Source: Mycolicibacterium frederiksbergense
GTDB lineage: Bacteria > Actinomycetota > Actinomycetes > Mycobacteriales > Mycobacteriaceae
Direction of reading: 5' to 3'
NCBI RefSeq assembly: GCF_012223425.1
Contig: NZ_CP038799.1
Location: 5,688,249-5,752,248 of the forward strand
Length of the DNA: 64,000 nt
Shown: positions 14,230 to 22,196 of the stretch, piece after piece
How the letters are laid out: each line of letters opens with the position of its first letter
Position numbering within the stretch: position 1 is the first letter of the stretch
Position numbers and translations under genes: made by a program
The notes under the pieces: generated by a model
Seen by the model: the letters and a program-made list of their open reading frames with translations, nothing else
Database searches by the model: none
What the model was told of the DNA's origin: nothing

Positions 14230-14241
14230 AACACCATTGTG
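14227..14241. promoter_or_regulatory. Candidate SufR operator
   Basis: CACAA-N5-TTGTG is a perfect inverted repeat overlapping the proposed sufR start codon. SufR proteins bind short ACAC/TGTG-type palindromes in suf promoters, so autoregulation is likely. The position implies a leaderless or very short-leader transcript. Confidence 0.5.
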
Positions 14242-14367
14242 TCGGAATTCCACCCGGGGTTCCAGCAAGGCAACCCTAACCGGGGCTCCGACACCCCTGC
14301 CCGACCCCGGCGGGCCACCGGTCCTCACCGTGGCGGGCCACCAAAGCCCGGCCGCTACGCTGCTCGC

Positions 14368-16020
14368 ATGACCGCCCTTGGGTCCTTCAGCTCGGCGGTC
14401 GCCCGATGGCACGCCGACGAACGGTCGGTCGGGTCACCCCTCACCGGCGCTGAGGTCGTCACACTGCGCCGCACCAGGGTATTCGGTGCGACCGGAACCG
14501 TCCTCATGGCGATCGGCGCGCTCGGCGCCGGCGCCCGGCCGGTCGTCCAGGACCCCACGTTCGGCGTCCGTCTGCTCAACCTGCCCTCCCGCATCCAGAC
14601 CGTATCGCTGACCATGACCACCACCGGCGCGGTGATGATGGCGCTGGCCTGGCTGATGCTGGGCCGGTTCGCCCTCGGACCGCACCGGATGTCACGCAGC
14701 CAATTGGATCGCACACTCATGCTGTGGCTGCTGCCGCTGCTGATCGCCCCGCCGATGTACAGCAAGGACGTCTACTCCTACCTGGCGCAGAGCCAGATCG
14801 CCCGGCTCGGTCTGGACCCGTATCTGGTCGGCCCGGCGCCGGGACTCGGCCTGGACCATGTCTTCACCCTGTCGGTGCCCAGCCTGTGGCGCGAGACCCC
14901 GGCCCCGTACGGTCCGCTGTTCCTGTGGATCGGCGAGGGCATATCGGTGCTCACCGGTGACAACATCGTCGCCGCCGTGCTCTGCCACCGGCTGGTGGTG
15001 CTCGTCGGTGTCGGACTCATCGTCTGGGCCACCCCGAGATTGGCGCAGCGGTGCGGTGTGCACGAGGTGAGTGCACTGTGGCTGGGTCCGTGTAATCCGC
15101 TGCTGTTCATGCATCTGGTGGCCGGTATCCACAACGAGGCGTTGATGCTCGGCCTGATGCTGGCGGGCACCGAGTTCGCGCTGCGGGGCATCGACGGCGT
15201 CCGCGACGGGCAGTGGCGGATCCCGCCCCGCGCCACCGCGATGCTGGTCGCGGGCACCGTGCTGGTCACGATGTCCTCCCAGGTCAAATTGCCCTCGCTG
15301 CTGGCGATGGGCTTCATCGTGATGGCGCTGGCGTGGCGCTGGGGCGGCACCTTCAGGGCGCTGCTGGCTGCCGGGTTCTCCCTGGGCGCACTGTCGTTGG
15401 CGGTGATGGCCGTGATCGGCTGGGCCAGCGGCCTGGGCTTCGGTTGGCTGTTCACCCTGGGCACCGCGAACGTGGTGCGGTCCTGGATGTCACCGCCCAC
15501 CCTGATCGCGCTTGGCACCGGGCAGGTCGGCAACCTGCTCGGCCTCGGCGACCACACCACCTCCGTACTGGGGCTCACCCGTGGCATCGGTGTGATCATC
15601 ATCGCAATCCTGGTGACCTGGCTGCTGCTGGCGGTCTTCCGCGGCCGGCTGCACCCGGTCGGCGGCCTCGGTGTCGCGCTCGGCGCCACGGTACTGCTGT
15701 TCCCGGTGGTCCAGCCCTGGTACCTGCTGTGGGCCATCATCCCGCTGGCCACCTGGGCCACCCGACCCGGATTCCGCGGGTCCGCCATCGCGATGACGCT
15801 GGTGGTGGGCATATTCGGACCGACCGCCAACGGCGACCGGTTCGCCCTGTTCCAGATCGTCGACGCCACGCTGGCCAGCGCCGTGATCGTGGCACTGTTG
15901 ATTGCGCTCACCTACCGCCGGCTGCCGTGGCGCCCGCTGCCCGATCCGGGGCCCGATGACCGCCGACCCGGACCGGAGCCACCGGCTGCCAGACCCGACG
16001 CTTACGCTGAATCTCCGTGA
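14368..16020 (+). CDS. mptB: Polyprenol-phosphomannose-dependent α-1,6-mannosyltransferase (MptB-like)
   Basis: A 550-residue GT-C glycosyltransferase with many hydrophobic segments. The conserved acidic/aromatic loop KDVYSYLAQSQIARLG is near residue 135. In mycobacteria MptB (Rv1459c) initiates the α-1,6-mannan core of lipomannan on the periplasmic side. The gene is divergent from sufR, as in M. tuberculosis. ATG 14368 starts just before the first conserved cytosolic segment. The stop overlaps the next GTG (GTGA), coupling it to the ABC exporter. Confidence 0.88.
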   Translation: MTALGSFSSAVARWHADERSVGSPLTGAEVVTLRRTRVFGATGTVLMAIGALGAGARPVVQDPTFGVRLLNLPSRIQTVSLTMTTTGAVMMALAWLMLGRFALGPHRMSRSQLDRTLMLWLLPLLIAPPMYSKDVYSYLAQSQIARLGLDPYLVGPAPGLGLDHVFTLSVPSLWRETPAPYGPLFLWIGEGISVLTGDNIVAAVLCHRLVVLVGVGLIVWATPRLAQRCGVHEVSALWLGPCNPLLFMHLVAGIHNEALMLGLMLAGTEFALRGIDGVRDGQWRIPPRATAMLVAGTVLVTMSSQVKLPSLLAMGFIVMALAWRWGGTFRALLAAGFSLGALSLAVMAVIGWASGLGFGWLFTLGTANVVRSWMSPPTLIALGTGQVGNLLGLGDHTTSVLGLTRGIGVIIIAILVTWLLLAVFRGRLHPVGGLGVALGATVLLFPVVQPWYLLWAIIPLATWATRPGFRGSAIAMTLVVGIFGPTANGDRFALFQIVDATLASAVIVALLIALTYRRLPWRPLPDPGPDDRRPGPEPPAARPDAYAESP

Positions 16021-16949
16021 CCACCGGTTCTGAGCCCGTCGTGCGGCTGCGCGGCCTGACCAAGCGCTACGGAGCGACGATCGCGGTGAACAATCTCGAC
16101 CTCGAGGTGCACCGCGCCGAGGTGTTCGCGTTGCTCGGGCCCAACGGCGCGGGCAAGACCACCACCATCGAGATGTGCGAGGGTTTCCTGCGTCCCGACG
16201 CGGGCAGCATCGAGATCCTCGGCCTGGACCCGACCACCGACAACGCCAAACTGCGTGAGCGCATCGGCGTGATGCTGCAGGGCGGCGGCGGCTACCCCGC
16301 GGCCCGCGCCGGCGAGATGCTCGATCTGGTGGCCGCCTACGCCGCCAATCCCCTCGACCCGCAGTGGCTGCTGGACACGCTCGGCCTCGCCGATGCCGCA
16401 CGCACGACCTATCGCCGACTCTCCGGCGGCCAGCAGCAGCGCCTGGCCCTGGCCTGCGCGGTCGTCGGCCGCCCGGATCTGGTCTTCCTGGACGAGCCGA
16501 CTGCCGGTATGGACGCACATGCGCGGATCGTGGTGTGGGAGCTGATCGACGCGTTGCGCCGCGACGGCGTGACGGTCGTGCTGACCACCCACCAACTCAC
16601 CGAGGCCGAGGAGCTGGCCGACCGGCTGGTCATCATCGACCACGGCGCGACGGTCGCCGCGGGCACGCCGGCAGAGCTGATGCGCAGCGGCGCAGAGAAC
16701 CAACTGCGCTTCACCGCCCCACCGAAACTCGATCTCGCCCTGCTGGTCTCGGCGCTTCCGGAGGACTACCGGGCCACCGAGGCCACGCCCGGGGAGTATC
16801 TGGTGGAAGGGCACATCGATCCACAGGTGCTGGCCACGGTAACCGCGTGGTGCGCGCGGGTGAACGTGCTGGCCACCGACATGCGGGTGGAACAGCGCAG
16901 CCTGGAACAAGTCTTCCTCGATCTGACCGGCCGGGAGTTGAGATCGTGA
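16017..16949 (+). CDS. ABC transporter ATP-binding protein
   Basis: A 310-residue ATPase of the DrrA/CcmA exporter type. Walker A is GPNGAGKTTT, the signature is LSGGQQQRLALA, and Walker B is LVFLDEPTAGMD with the H-loop in TTHQL. A ~80-residue C-terminal domain follows the ATPase core. It corresponds to Rv1458c, downstream of mptB, and overlaps its permease by 4 bp. The cargo is unknown; a cell-envelope glycolipid link is only suggested by mptB. Confidence 0.9.
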   Translation: MTTGSEPVVRLRGLTKRYGATIAVNNLDLEVHRAEVFALLGPNGAGKTTTIEMCEGFLRPDAGSIEILGLDPTTDNAKLRERIGVMLQGGGGYPAARAGEMLDLVAAYAANPLDPQWLLDTLGLADAARTTYRRLSGGQQQRLALACAVVGRPDLVFLDEPTAGMDAHARIVVWELIDALRRDGVTVVLTTHQLTEAEELADRLVIIDHGATVAAGTPAELMRSGAENQLRFTAPPKLDLALLVSALPEDYRATEATPGEYLVEGHIDPQVLATVTAWCARVNVLATDMRVEQRSLEQVFLDLTGRELRS

Positions 16950-17719
16950 GCAATCGTTTCGCCGCAGGCACCTTCTCCCCCGACCCACGCCCGGCCGGGG
17001 TGCGCCAGATGCTGATCGCGCAGTTCGGCCTGGAGCTGCGGTTGCTGCTGCGCAACGGTGAGCAGCTGCTGCTCACCATGTTCATCCCTATCACCCTGCT
17101 GATCGGCCTGACCCTGCTGCCGCTCGGCGACTTCGGTGCCAACCGGGCGGCCACCTTCACCCCCGCGATCATGGCGCTGGCGGTCATCTCGACGGCCTTC
17201 ACCGGGCAGGCCATCGCGGTGGCCTTCGACCGCCGTTACGGCGCGCTGAAGCGGCTCGGCGCCACCGCACTTCCGGTGTGGGGCATCATCGCCGGCAAGT
17301 CGCTGGCGGTCGTGGCCGTGGTGTTCCTGCAGTCGATCCTGCTGGGCGGCATCGGCATCGCCCTGGGGTGGCGACCCGAGGTGGGCGCCCTGGCACTGGG
17401 CGCGGTGGTGATCGCACTCGGCACCGCGACCTTCGCCGCACTGGGACTGCTGCTCGGCGGGACACTGCGCTCGGAGATCGTGCTGGCCCTGGCAAACCTG
17501 CTGTGGTTCGTCTTCGCCGGACTGGGCGCCCTGACGCTCGACGGCGGTCCGGTGCCCGCGGCGCTGCGCTGGGTGGCGCGGCTGACACCGTCCGGTGCGC
17601 TGACCGAGTCGCTGACGCAGGCGATGACGCTGTCGGCGGACTGGTTCGGCCTCGCCGTGCTGGCGGCCTGGGGCGTGCTCTCGGCGCTGGCGGCGCTGCG
17701 CTGGTTCCGTTTCACGTGA
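16946..17719 (+). CDS. ABC-2 type transporter permease
   Basis: A 257-residue integral membrane protein with about six hydrophobic segments (for example LLLTMFIPITLLIGLTLLPL and VVAVVFLQSILLGGIGIAL). It is the membrane partner of the preceding ATPase. The GTG start at 16946 gives a 4-bp overlap with that gene, and its own stop overlaps the DUF429 start by 4 bp. It corresponds to Rv1457c. In M. tuberculosis the next gene is ctaA; here three genes intervene. Confidence 0.88.
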   Translation: MSNRFAAGTFSPDPRPAGVRQMLIAQFGLELRLLLRNGEQLLLTMFIPITLLIGLTLLPLGDFGANRAATFTPAIMALAVISTAFTGQAIAVAFDRRYGALKRLGATALPVWGIIAGKSLAVVAVVFLQSILLGGIGIALGWRPEVGALALGAVVIALGTATFAALGLLLGGTLRSEIVLALANLLWFVFAGLGALTLDGGPVPAALRWVARLTPSGALTESLTQAMTLSADWFGLAVLAAWGVLSALAALRWFRFT

Positions 17720-18396
17720 GCACGGTGCTCGGCGTCGACGGCTGGAAGAACGGCTGGGTCGGCATCGAGCTGCGGGACGGGCGCTATGTCGGCGCCCATG
17801 TGGACGAGACGCTGCGCGGGCTGGTGGCCGCCGCACCCGACGCGGTCGCCATCGGCGTCGACATACCGCTGGGCCTGCTGGACTCCGAGGTGCGGGCCTC
17901 GGACCGGGCCGCCCAACGCCGTCTCGGTGCGCGGTCGTCGAGTCTGTTCGCGATGCCGCCGCGCCCGGTGTTCGATGCCCCCGACCATGCGGCGGCCACC
18001 GCCGCGGCGAAAGCCCTCACCGGCACCGGCATCAGCATCCAGACCTGGGGGCTGCGGCGAAAATTCCTGGAGGCCGAGGCTCTGCACGACAAGACCGGGC
18101 TGCCCCTGCACGAGGTGCACCCCGAGCTGTCCTTTCACGAAATGGGCCTGCTGGCCGCCGACGGCAAGAAGAAGAGCTGGCGTGGCCAGCGCGCCCGGCT
18201 CCGGATCCTGACCTCGCACGGCATCGACATCCCGGAGGACCTGGGCCGCGCCGTCGCGGCGGTGCCCGCCGATGACGTGCTCGATGCGGGCGCCGCGGCG
18301 TGGAGTGCGCACCGCATTGCCACCGGGGCCGCATTCAGCCTGCCGGATCCACCGCAGGTCGACGGTCGCGGCCGGCAGCTGGCGATCTGGTGTTGA
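17716..18396 (+). CDS. DUF429 domain-containing protein
   Basis: A 226-residue soluble protein whose start (VLGVDGWKNGWVGIEL) and motif IGVDIPLGLL are typical of DUF429, an RNase H-like fold family of unknown biochemistry. Further family features are LFAMPPRPVF, LHEVHPELSFHEM and a C-terminal DDVLDAGAAAWSAHR. It is translationally coupled to the ABC permease (4-bp overlap). Its last 62 bp overlap the end of the opposing PhlG-like gene. No function is assigned. Confidence 0.85.
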   Translation: MSTVLGVDGWKNGWVGIELRDGRYVGAHVDETLRGLVAAAPDAVAIGVDIPLGLLDSEVRASDRAAQRRLGARSSSLFAMPPRPVFDAPDHAAATAAAKALTGTGISIQTWGLRRKFLEAEALHDKTGLPLHEVHPELSFHEMGLLAADGKKKSWRGQRARLRILTSHGIDIPEDLGRAVAAVPADDVLDAGAAAWSAHRIATGAAFSLPDPPQVDGRGRQLAIWC

Positions 18397-18979
18397 GGCC
18401 GGGCAGCAGAAACTCCAATTGGCCGACCTCCTCGATGTTGTGCCGAACCCAGGCGCGCGCCATGTGATCCGGGAACTTTCGGCAGAGATGGGCGTTCACC
18501 GGCCGGAAAAGCGGTGTGCGGGCGCCGATGTCGAGGACGCTGACGTAGTGGGCGCCATCGTCGCCCGCAGACCAGGTGTGTTCCAGGCTGAACACCATCA
18601 CCCCGGCCACCCGCTGCACCAGCCGGATCCCGGTCTCGTCGAGTTTCTCCACCCGGTCGACGACGTCGACGCGGTATTCCGGTCGCCCGCCGAAGGCCTC
18701 CACGATCCGGAATCGGGCGCCCTCGACCGCGTGCTCGCCGGCGGCCAGTTCCCATCTGATGTGGTCGATGGGATGCCAGGCCAGGTAGCGGTCGATCACC
18801 TCGCCGCCGTAGTCCATCGTCCCGCCGAGCCCGGAGAACCAGTCCAGCAGCATCGACGGCGTCACCCCGTGCAGCGGACGGTGGTCGATGGTGACCCTTC
18901 GGCGACGGTGTGGCGCGGCCGTGTAGCGCACCGTGGCCGAGTCGACGGTGCGTAGCGGATAGAGCACGGGACGGCTCAT
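18335..18979 (-). CDS. DAPG-hydrolase-like (PhlG domain) protein
   Basis: A 214-residue protein resembling the 2,4-diacetylphloroglucinol hydrolase family. The segments MLLDWFSGLGGTMDYGG and YLAWHPIDHIRW match the family's Trp-rich and WHP..H region, and later His/Glu residues (VFSLEHTW, NAHLCRKF) could be zinc ligands. PhlG cleaves a C–C bond in an acylated phenol; the substrate here is unknown. It is divergent from a TetR gene with two shared operator-like repeats, suggesting an inducible detoxification pair. A good GGAGGT precedes the ATG. The C-terminal ~20 residues are antisense to DUF429 and look non-conserved. Confidence 0.65.
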   Translation of the reverse strand: MSRPVLYPLRTVDSATVRYTAAPHRRRRVTIDHRPLHGVTPSMLLDWFSGLGGTMDYGGEVIDRYLAWHPIDHIRWELAAGEHAVEGARFRIVEAFGGRPEYRVDVVDRVEKLDETGIRLVQRVAGVMVFSLEHTWSAGDDGAHYVSVLDIGARTPLFRPVNAHLCRKFPDHMARAWVRHNIEEVGQLEFLLPGLNTRSPAAGRDRRPAVDPAG

Positions 18980-18988
18980 GAGACCTCC

Positions 18989-19008
18989 AAGATACGATTG
19001 CGTTTCTT
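18989..19008. promoter_or_regulatory. Candidate TetR operator, site 1
   Basis: AAGATACGATTGCGTTTCTT is an imperfect palindrome (AAGA.ACG / CGT.TCTT) close to the PhlG-like gene start. A near copy begins 40 bp further on, about four helical turns, on the same DNA face. Confidence 0.6.
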
Positions 19009-19028
19009 AAATCCTGCGACGCGTGCGT

Positions 19029-19048
19029 AAGATACGCAAGCGTTTCCT
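19029..19048. promoter_or_regulatory. Candidate TetR operator, site 2
   Basis: AAGATACGCAAGCGTTTCCT matches site 1 at 16 of 20 bases and sits just upstream of the TetR ribosome-binding site. Both divergent genes could be controlled through the pair. Confidence 0.6.
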
Positions 19049-19061
19049 ATAAGGAGGTTTC

Positions 19062-19655
19062 ATGCGGCGCCGTGGCGACGAACTCGATACCGCGATCCAC
19101 GGCGCCGTCATCGCCCTGCTGACCGAACACGGCCCGGCCGCGGTGACGATGGAAGCGGTCGCCGCCACGGCGCGGACCAGCAAGCCGGTGCTGTACCGCC
19201 GCTGGGCGGACGGCCGGGAACTGTTGCGCGACACCCTGTTGCGCACCGCGAAGGCGGCCATCCCACACGAGGACACCGGCAGCTATCGCACCGACATGCT
19301 GGCCGTGTTACGCGGGTGGGCGGCGCTGTTCGCCGGCCCGCAGGGCGCCACCATGCGGGCCACCGTGGCCGCCATGGCCGGCGACGAGGCGCTGGCCACC
19401 GCGTTTCGCGCCGACGTGATCGGGTGGCGCAAAGTGGAGATGGCCGCACTACTGGCCCGCGGCATCGAACGCGGTGACGTCCGCCCGGACGTGCCGGTAC
19501 ACATCGCCCGGGAACTCGGACAGAGCGTGCTGTGGCATCGCCTGCTGGTCACCGGCGACCCCATCACCGATGACCTGGTGGTCGAACTCGTCGACGAGGT
19601 GCTGGTGCCGTTCGTCGCGCCGCGCCGGACCGGCCCTACTACAACTTGTAGTTAG
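19062..19655 (+). CDS. TetR/AcrR-family regulator
   Basis: A 197-residue regulator. The N-terminal HTH spans residues ~8–52 (AIHGAVIALLTEHGPAAVTM, then TSKPVLYRRWADGREL). The C-terminal domain resembles the TetR_C family with IARELGQSVLWHRLLVTGDP. AAGGAGGT gives an excellent ribosome-binding site for ATG 19062. It is divergent from the PhlG-like hydrolase and probably represses both through the two repeats between them. The inducer is unknown. Confidence 0.88.
   Translation: MRRRGDELDTAIHGAVIALLTEHGPAAVTMEAVAATARTSKPVLYRRWADGRELLRDTLLRTAKAAIPHEDTGSYRTDMLAVLRGWAALFAGPQGATMRATVAAMAGDEALATAFRADVIGWRKVEMAALLARGIERGDVRPDVPVHIARELGQSVLWHRLLVTGDPITDDLVVELVDEVLVPFVAPRRTGPTTTCS
19636..19650. promoter_or_regulatory. 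15-bp perfect palindrome upstream of ctaA
   Basis: ACTACAA-C-TTGTAGT lies 26 bp before the ctaA GTG and overlaps the last codons of the TetR gene. The TACA/TGTA core resembles operators of BlaI/MecI-type repressors, so it may control heme A synthase. Confidence 0.4.
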
Positions 19656-19675
19656 CGCTGCTCTACGATCGGGCC

Positions 19676-20623
19676 GTGGCTGTCGGACGACTTTTCCTGA
19701 GACTCGTCGACACGCTGCCCGTGCCCAGCCTGCGCGCGCAGCGCATCGTCGCGGCGCTGGTGATCCTCACCCAGGGCGGTATCGCCGTCACCGGGGCCAT
19801 CGTGCGCGTCACGGCCTCCGGGCTCGGCTGCCCCACCTGGCCGCAGTGCTTCCCCGGCAGTTTCACCCCGGTCCCGCACCCCGAGGTCGCCGGCATCCAC
19901 CAGGCCGTCGAGTTCGGCAACCGGATGCTGACCTTCCTGGTCGTGCTCACCGCGGCGGCCGCGGTCATCGCCGTCACCCGGGCCCGGCGGCGGCGCGAGG
20001 TACTGGCCTACGCCTGGCTGATGCCGGCCTCGACGGTCGCACAGGCCGTCATCGGCGGGATCACGGTGCTCACCGGCCTGCTCTGGTGGACGGTCGCCAT
20101 CCACCTGCTGGTGTCCATGGCGATGGTGTGGCTGTCGGTGCTGCTGTACGCCAAGATCGGCGAGCCCGACGACGGCGAAGCGGCGGCCGTGGTGCCCACA
20201 CCGTTACGCCAGTTGACCGCCCTGAGCGGGATCGCCCTGTCGGCCGTTCTGGTGACCGGCACCATGGTGACCGGCGCGGGCCCACACGCCGGCGACAAGA
20301 GCCTGCAGCGTCCGGTGCCCCGCCTGGAGGTCGAGATCACCACCCTGGTGCACATGCACTCGACGCTTCTGATCGCCTATCTCTCGCTGCTGGTGGCCCT
20401 CGGCTTCGCGCTGCTGGCGGTACGCGCGCCCCGGCCGGTGCTGACACGCCTGGGTGTCGTCGTCGGCCTGGCCGCCGCCCAGGGTGCGCTCGGCGCCGTG
20501 CAGTTCTTCACCGGCGTGCCCGAGGCGTTGGTGGCGCTACATGTCGCCGGGGCGGGCGCGTGCACCGCGGCCACTGCGGCGCTGTGGGCATCGATGCGAG
20601 AACGCAACACCATCACGGTGTGA
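19676..20623 (+). CDS. ctaA: Heme A synthase (CtaA/COX15)
   Basis: A 315-residue membrane protein with about eight hydrophobic helices. It oxidises heme O to heme A for the aa3 cytochrome oxidase. Family markers are the cysteine pair in SGLGCPTWPQC, the HQAVEFGNRM motif on helix 2, and further helix histidines in HLLVSM, HMHSTLL and ALHVAGAG. It corresponds to Rv1456c. The heme O synthase ctaB lies at 33.8 kb in this window. GTG start, 20 bp after the TetR stop. Confidence 0.93.
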   Translation: MAVGRLFLRLVDTLPVPSLRAQRIVAALVILTQGGIAVTGAIVRVTASGLGCPTWPQCFPGSFTPVPHPEVAGIHQAVEFGNRMLTFLVVLTAAAAVIAVTRARRRREVLAYAWLMPASTVAQAVIGGITVLTGLLWWTVAIHLLVSMAMVWLSVLLYAKIGEPDDGEAAAVVPTPLRQLTALSGIALSAVLVTGTMVTGAGPHAGDKSLQRPVPRLEVEITTLVHMHSTLLIAYLSLLVALGFALLAVRAPRPVLTRLGVVVGLAAAQGALGAVQFFTGVPEALVALHVAGAGACTAATAALWASMRERNTITV

Positions 20624-20626
20624 TTG

Positions 20627-20643
20627 TTGTGATTAATTCACAA
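20627..20643. promoter_or_regulatory. Candidate DeoR-regulator operator, site 1
   Basis: TTGTGA-TTAAT-TCACAA is a perfect inverted repeat 20 bp upstream of the DeoR-type gene, ahead of a TAGGCT sequence at 20653–20658 that could be its -10 element. Two similar sites lie at 23063 and 23125. Confidence 0.6.
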
Positions 20644-20663
20644 CTTTGACCTAGGCTGTCGGA

Positions 20664-21482
20664 ATGACCCCCGGCTTGAACGCGCACGCGCGCCGAGCAG
20701 CGATCGCCGCCCGGATCCACACCGACCGCGAGGTCGACTTCGCCACCCTGGCCGATGAATTCGACGTGTCCGAGATGACCATCCGGCGCGATATCGAGCG
20801 GCTCGAGGAGCAGGGCGTCGCGCGCCGGGTGCTCGGTGGCGCGATCGCCTTCGGCGGCAAGTCGACCGAGCCGTCCTTCGACGCGCGCGCCGCCGACTCC
20901 GCCGATGAGAAACTGCACATCGCGCACGCGGTGGCCGACCTGCTGACCCCCAGCGAGACCGTCATCCTGGACAGCGGCAGCACGGTGCTGGCGGTCGCCA
21001 GGGCCGTCAAGGGCCGCGATCTGGGGCTGACCGTGATCACCCCCAGCGTGCTGGTCGCCATCGAACTCGCCGACGAACCGAACACCACGATCCTGCTGAC
21101 CGGCGGCAAGGTCCGGCCCGGCGAGCTGAGCCTGATCGGCGCCGAGGCCGAGGATTTCTACCTGCGCTACAACTGCGACACCTACGTGATGGGCATCGCC
21201 GGGGTGGACGGTAAGCGCGGCGCCTCGGAGTACCACCGCGAGGAAGGCAATGTGAAGCAGGCCGCGATGCGGGCGGCGGATCGGGTGATCGTGGCCGCCG
21301 ACGCCTCCAAACTGGGCCGGGTCCAGTTGATCAATGTCGCACCGGTGTCGGCGATTTCGATCCTGGTCACCGATGGGCCGGCCACCCATCCGGCGGTCGA
21401 GGCGCTGCGTGCGGCGGGTGTCTCGGTGGTGTGTGTCAACGCAGAACGTGCGACGCGCGATCAGTCACTGCCAGCGCGCTGA
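20664..21482 (+). CDS. DeoR/GlpR-family transcriptional regulator
   Basis: A 272-residue regulator of sugar metabolism. The N-terminal HTH includes VDFATLADEFDVSEMTIRRD, the classic DeoR signature. The C-terminal domain is an ISOCOT/ribose-isomerase-like effector sensor with ETVILDSGSTVLAVARAV, LTGGKVRPGELSLIG and MGIAGVDGKRGASEY. Such proteins usually repress and respond to a sugar phosphate. The perfect palindrome just upstream suggests autoregulation. The end overlaps the opposing phosphatase gene by 18 bp. Confidence 0.92.
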   Translation: MTPGLNAHARRAAIAARIHTDREVDFATLADEFDVSEMTIRRDIERLEEQGVARRVLGGAIAFGGKSTEPSFDARAADSADEKLHIAHAVADLLTPSETVILDSGSTVLAVARAVKGRDLGLTVITPSVLVAIELADEPNTTILLTGGKVRPGELSLIGAEAEDFYLRYNCDTYVMGIAGVDGKRGASEYHREEGNVKQAAMRAADRVIVAADASKLGRVQLINVAPVSAISILVTDGPATHPAVEALRAAGVSVVCVNAERATRDQSLPAR

Positions 21483-22196
21483 CGCCCCGGCGCTTTCGGA
21501 GCGTGTCACCACCGCGCCGGCCTCCTCGGCGATCAGCGCGCCCGCCGCCCAGTCGTGCACGGCGAGATCATCCTCGAAGAAGGCATCCAGGCTGCGCTGC
21601 GCCACCAGGCAGAGATCCAGCGCGGCCGCCCCGAATCGGCGCATATCGGTGTATTCGGCCATCGCGGTGCCGAGTTCACGCAACTGTCTGCGCCGGTGGC
21701 CGGGATCGTAGGACAGCCCGGTACCCACCAATCGCACCGACGACTCCATCAGCGCCAGCGGTAGCCGCACCTCCCCGGATCCCGAGTCAAGTTGAGCACC
21801 AAGACCTTTGGCGGCACTCCAGGTCATTCCCAAGGCCGGCGCGCACACCGCACCGGCCAGCCAGCTGCCGTCGGCCGTCGAGCGGGCCGCCACCGAGGTA
21901 CCGAAATGCGGCAGCCGCCGGATGTAGTTCGTGGTGCCGTCGAGCGGGTCGACGACCCACTGCACCGAGCCGGTGCCGATCCGCTCGGGCAGCTCCTCGC
22001 CGAGCACGCCGTCATCGGGCCTGGCCTCCAGCAGCGCCGCACGCACGGTCTCCTCGGCGGCACGGTCCACCGCCGTCACCACATCGCCGGCGGCGCTCTT
22101 GGTGGCGAGGTGCACCGTCTCGCCCCAGTGCCGCAGGCACACCGCGGCCCCGAGCCGGGCGGCCTCGATCGCCAGCAGGCGCAATTGCTCGGTCAT
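21465..22196 (-). CDS. Inositol monophosphatase family phosphatase
   Basis: A 243-residue Mg2+-dependent phosphatase. Metal-binding motifs are GVLGEELPE, WVVDPLDGTTNY and HDWAAGALIAEEAGA, all intact. Substrates in this family range from inositol phosphate to histidinol phosphate and sugar phosphates. It is coupled to the BtpA gene (4-bp overlap) in the accessory sugar locus, so a sugar or polyol phosphate is the likely substrate; that is inference. Confidence 0.88.
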   Translation of the reverse strand: MTEQLRLLAIEAARLGAAVCLRHWGETVHLATKSAAGDVVTAVDRAAEETVRAALLEARPDDGVLGEELPERIGTGSVQWVVDPLDGTTNYIRRLPHFGTSVAARSTADGSWLAGAVCAPALGMTWSAAKGLGAQLDSGSGEVRLPLALMESSVRLVGTGLSYDPGHRRRQLRELGTAMAEYTDMRRFGAAALDLCLVAQRSLDAFFEDDLAVHDWAAGALIAEEAGAVVTRSESAGASARWQ

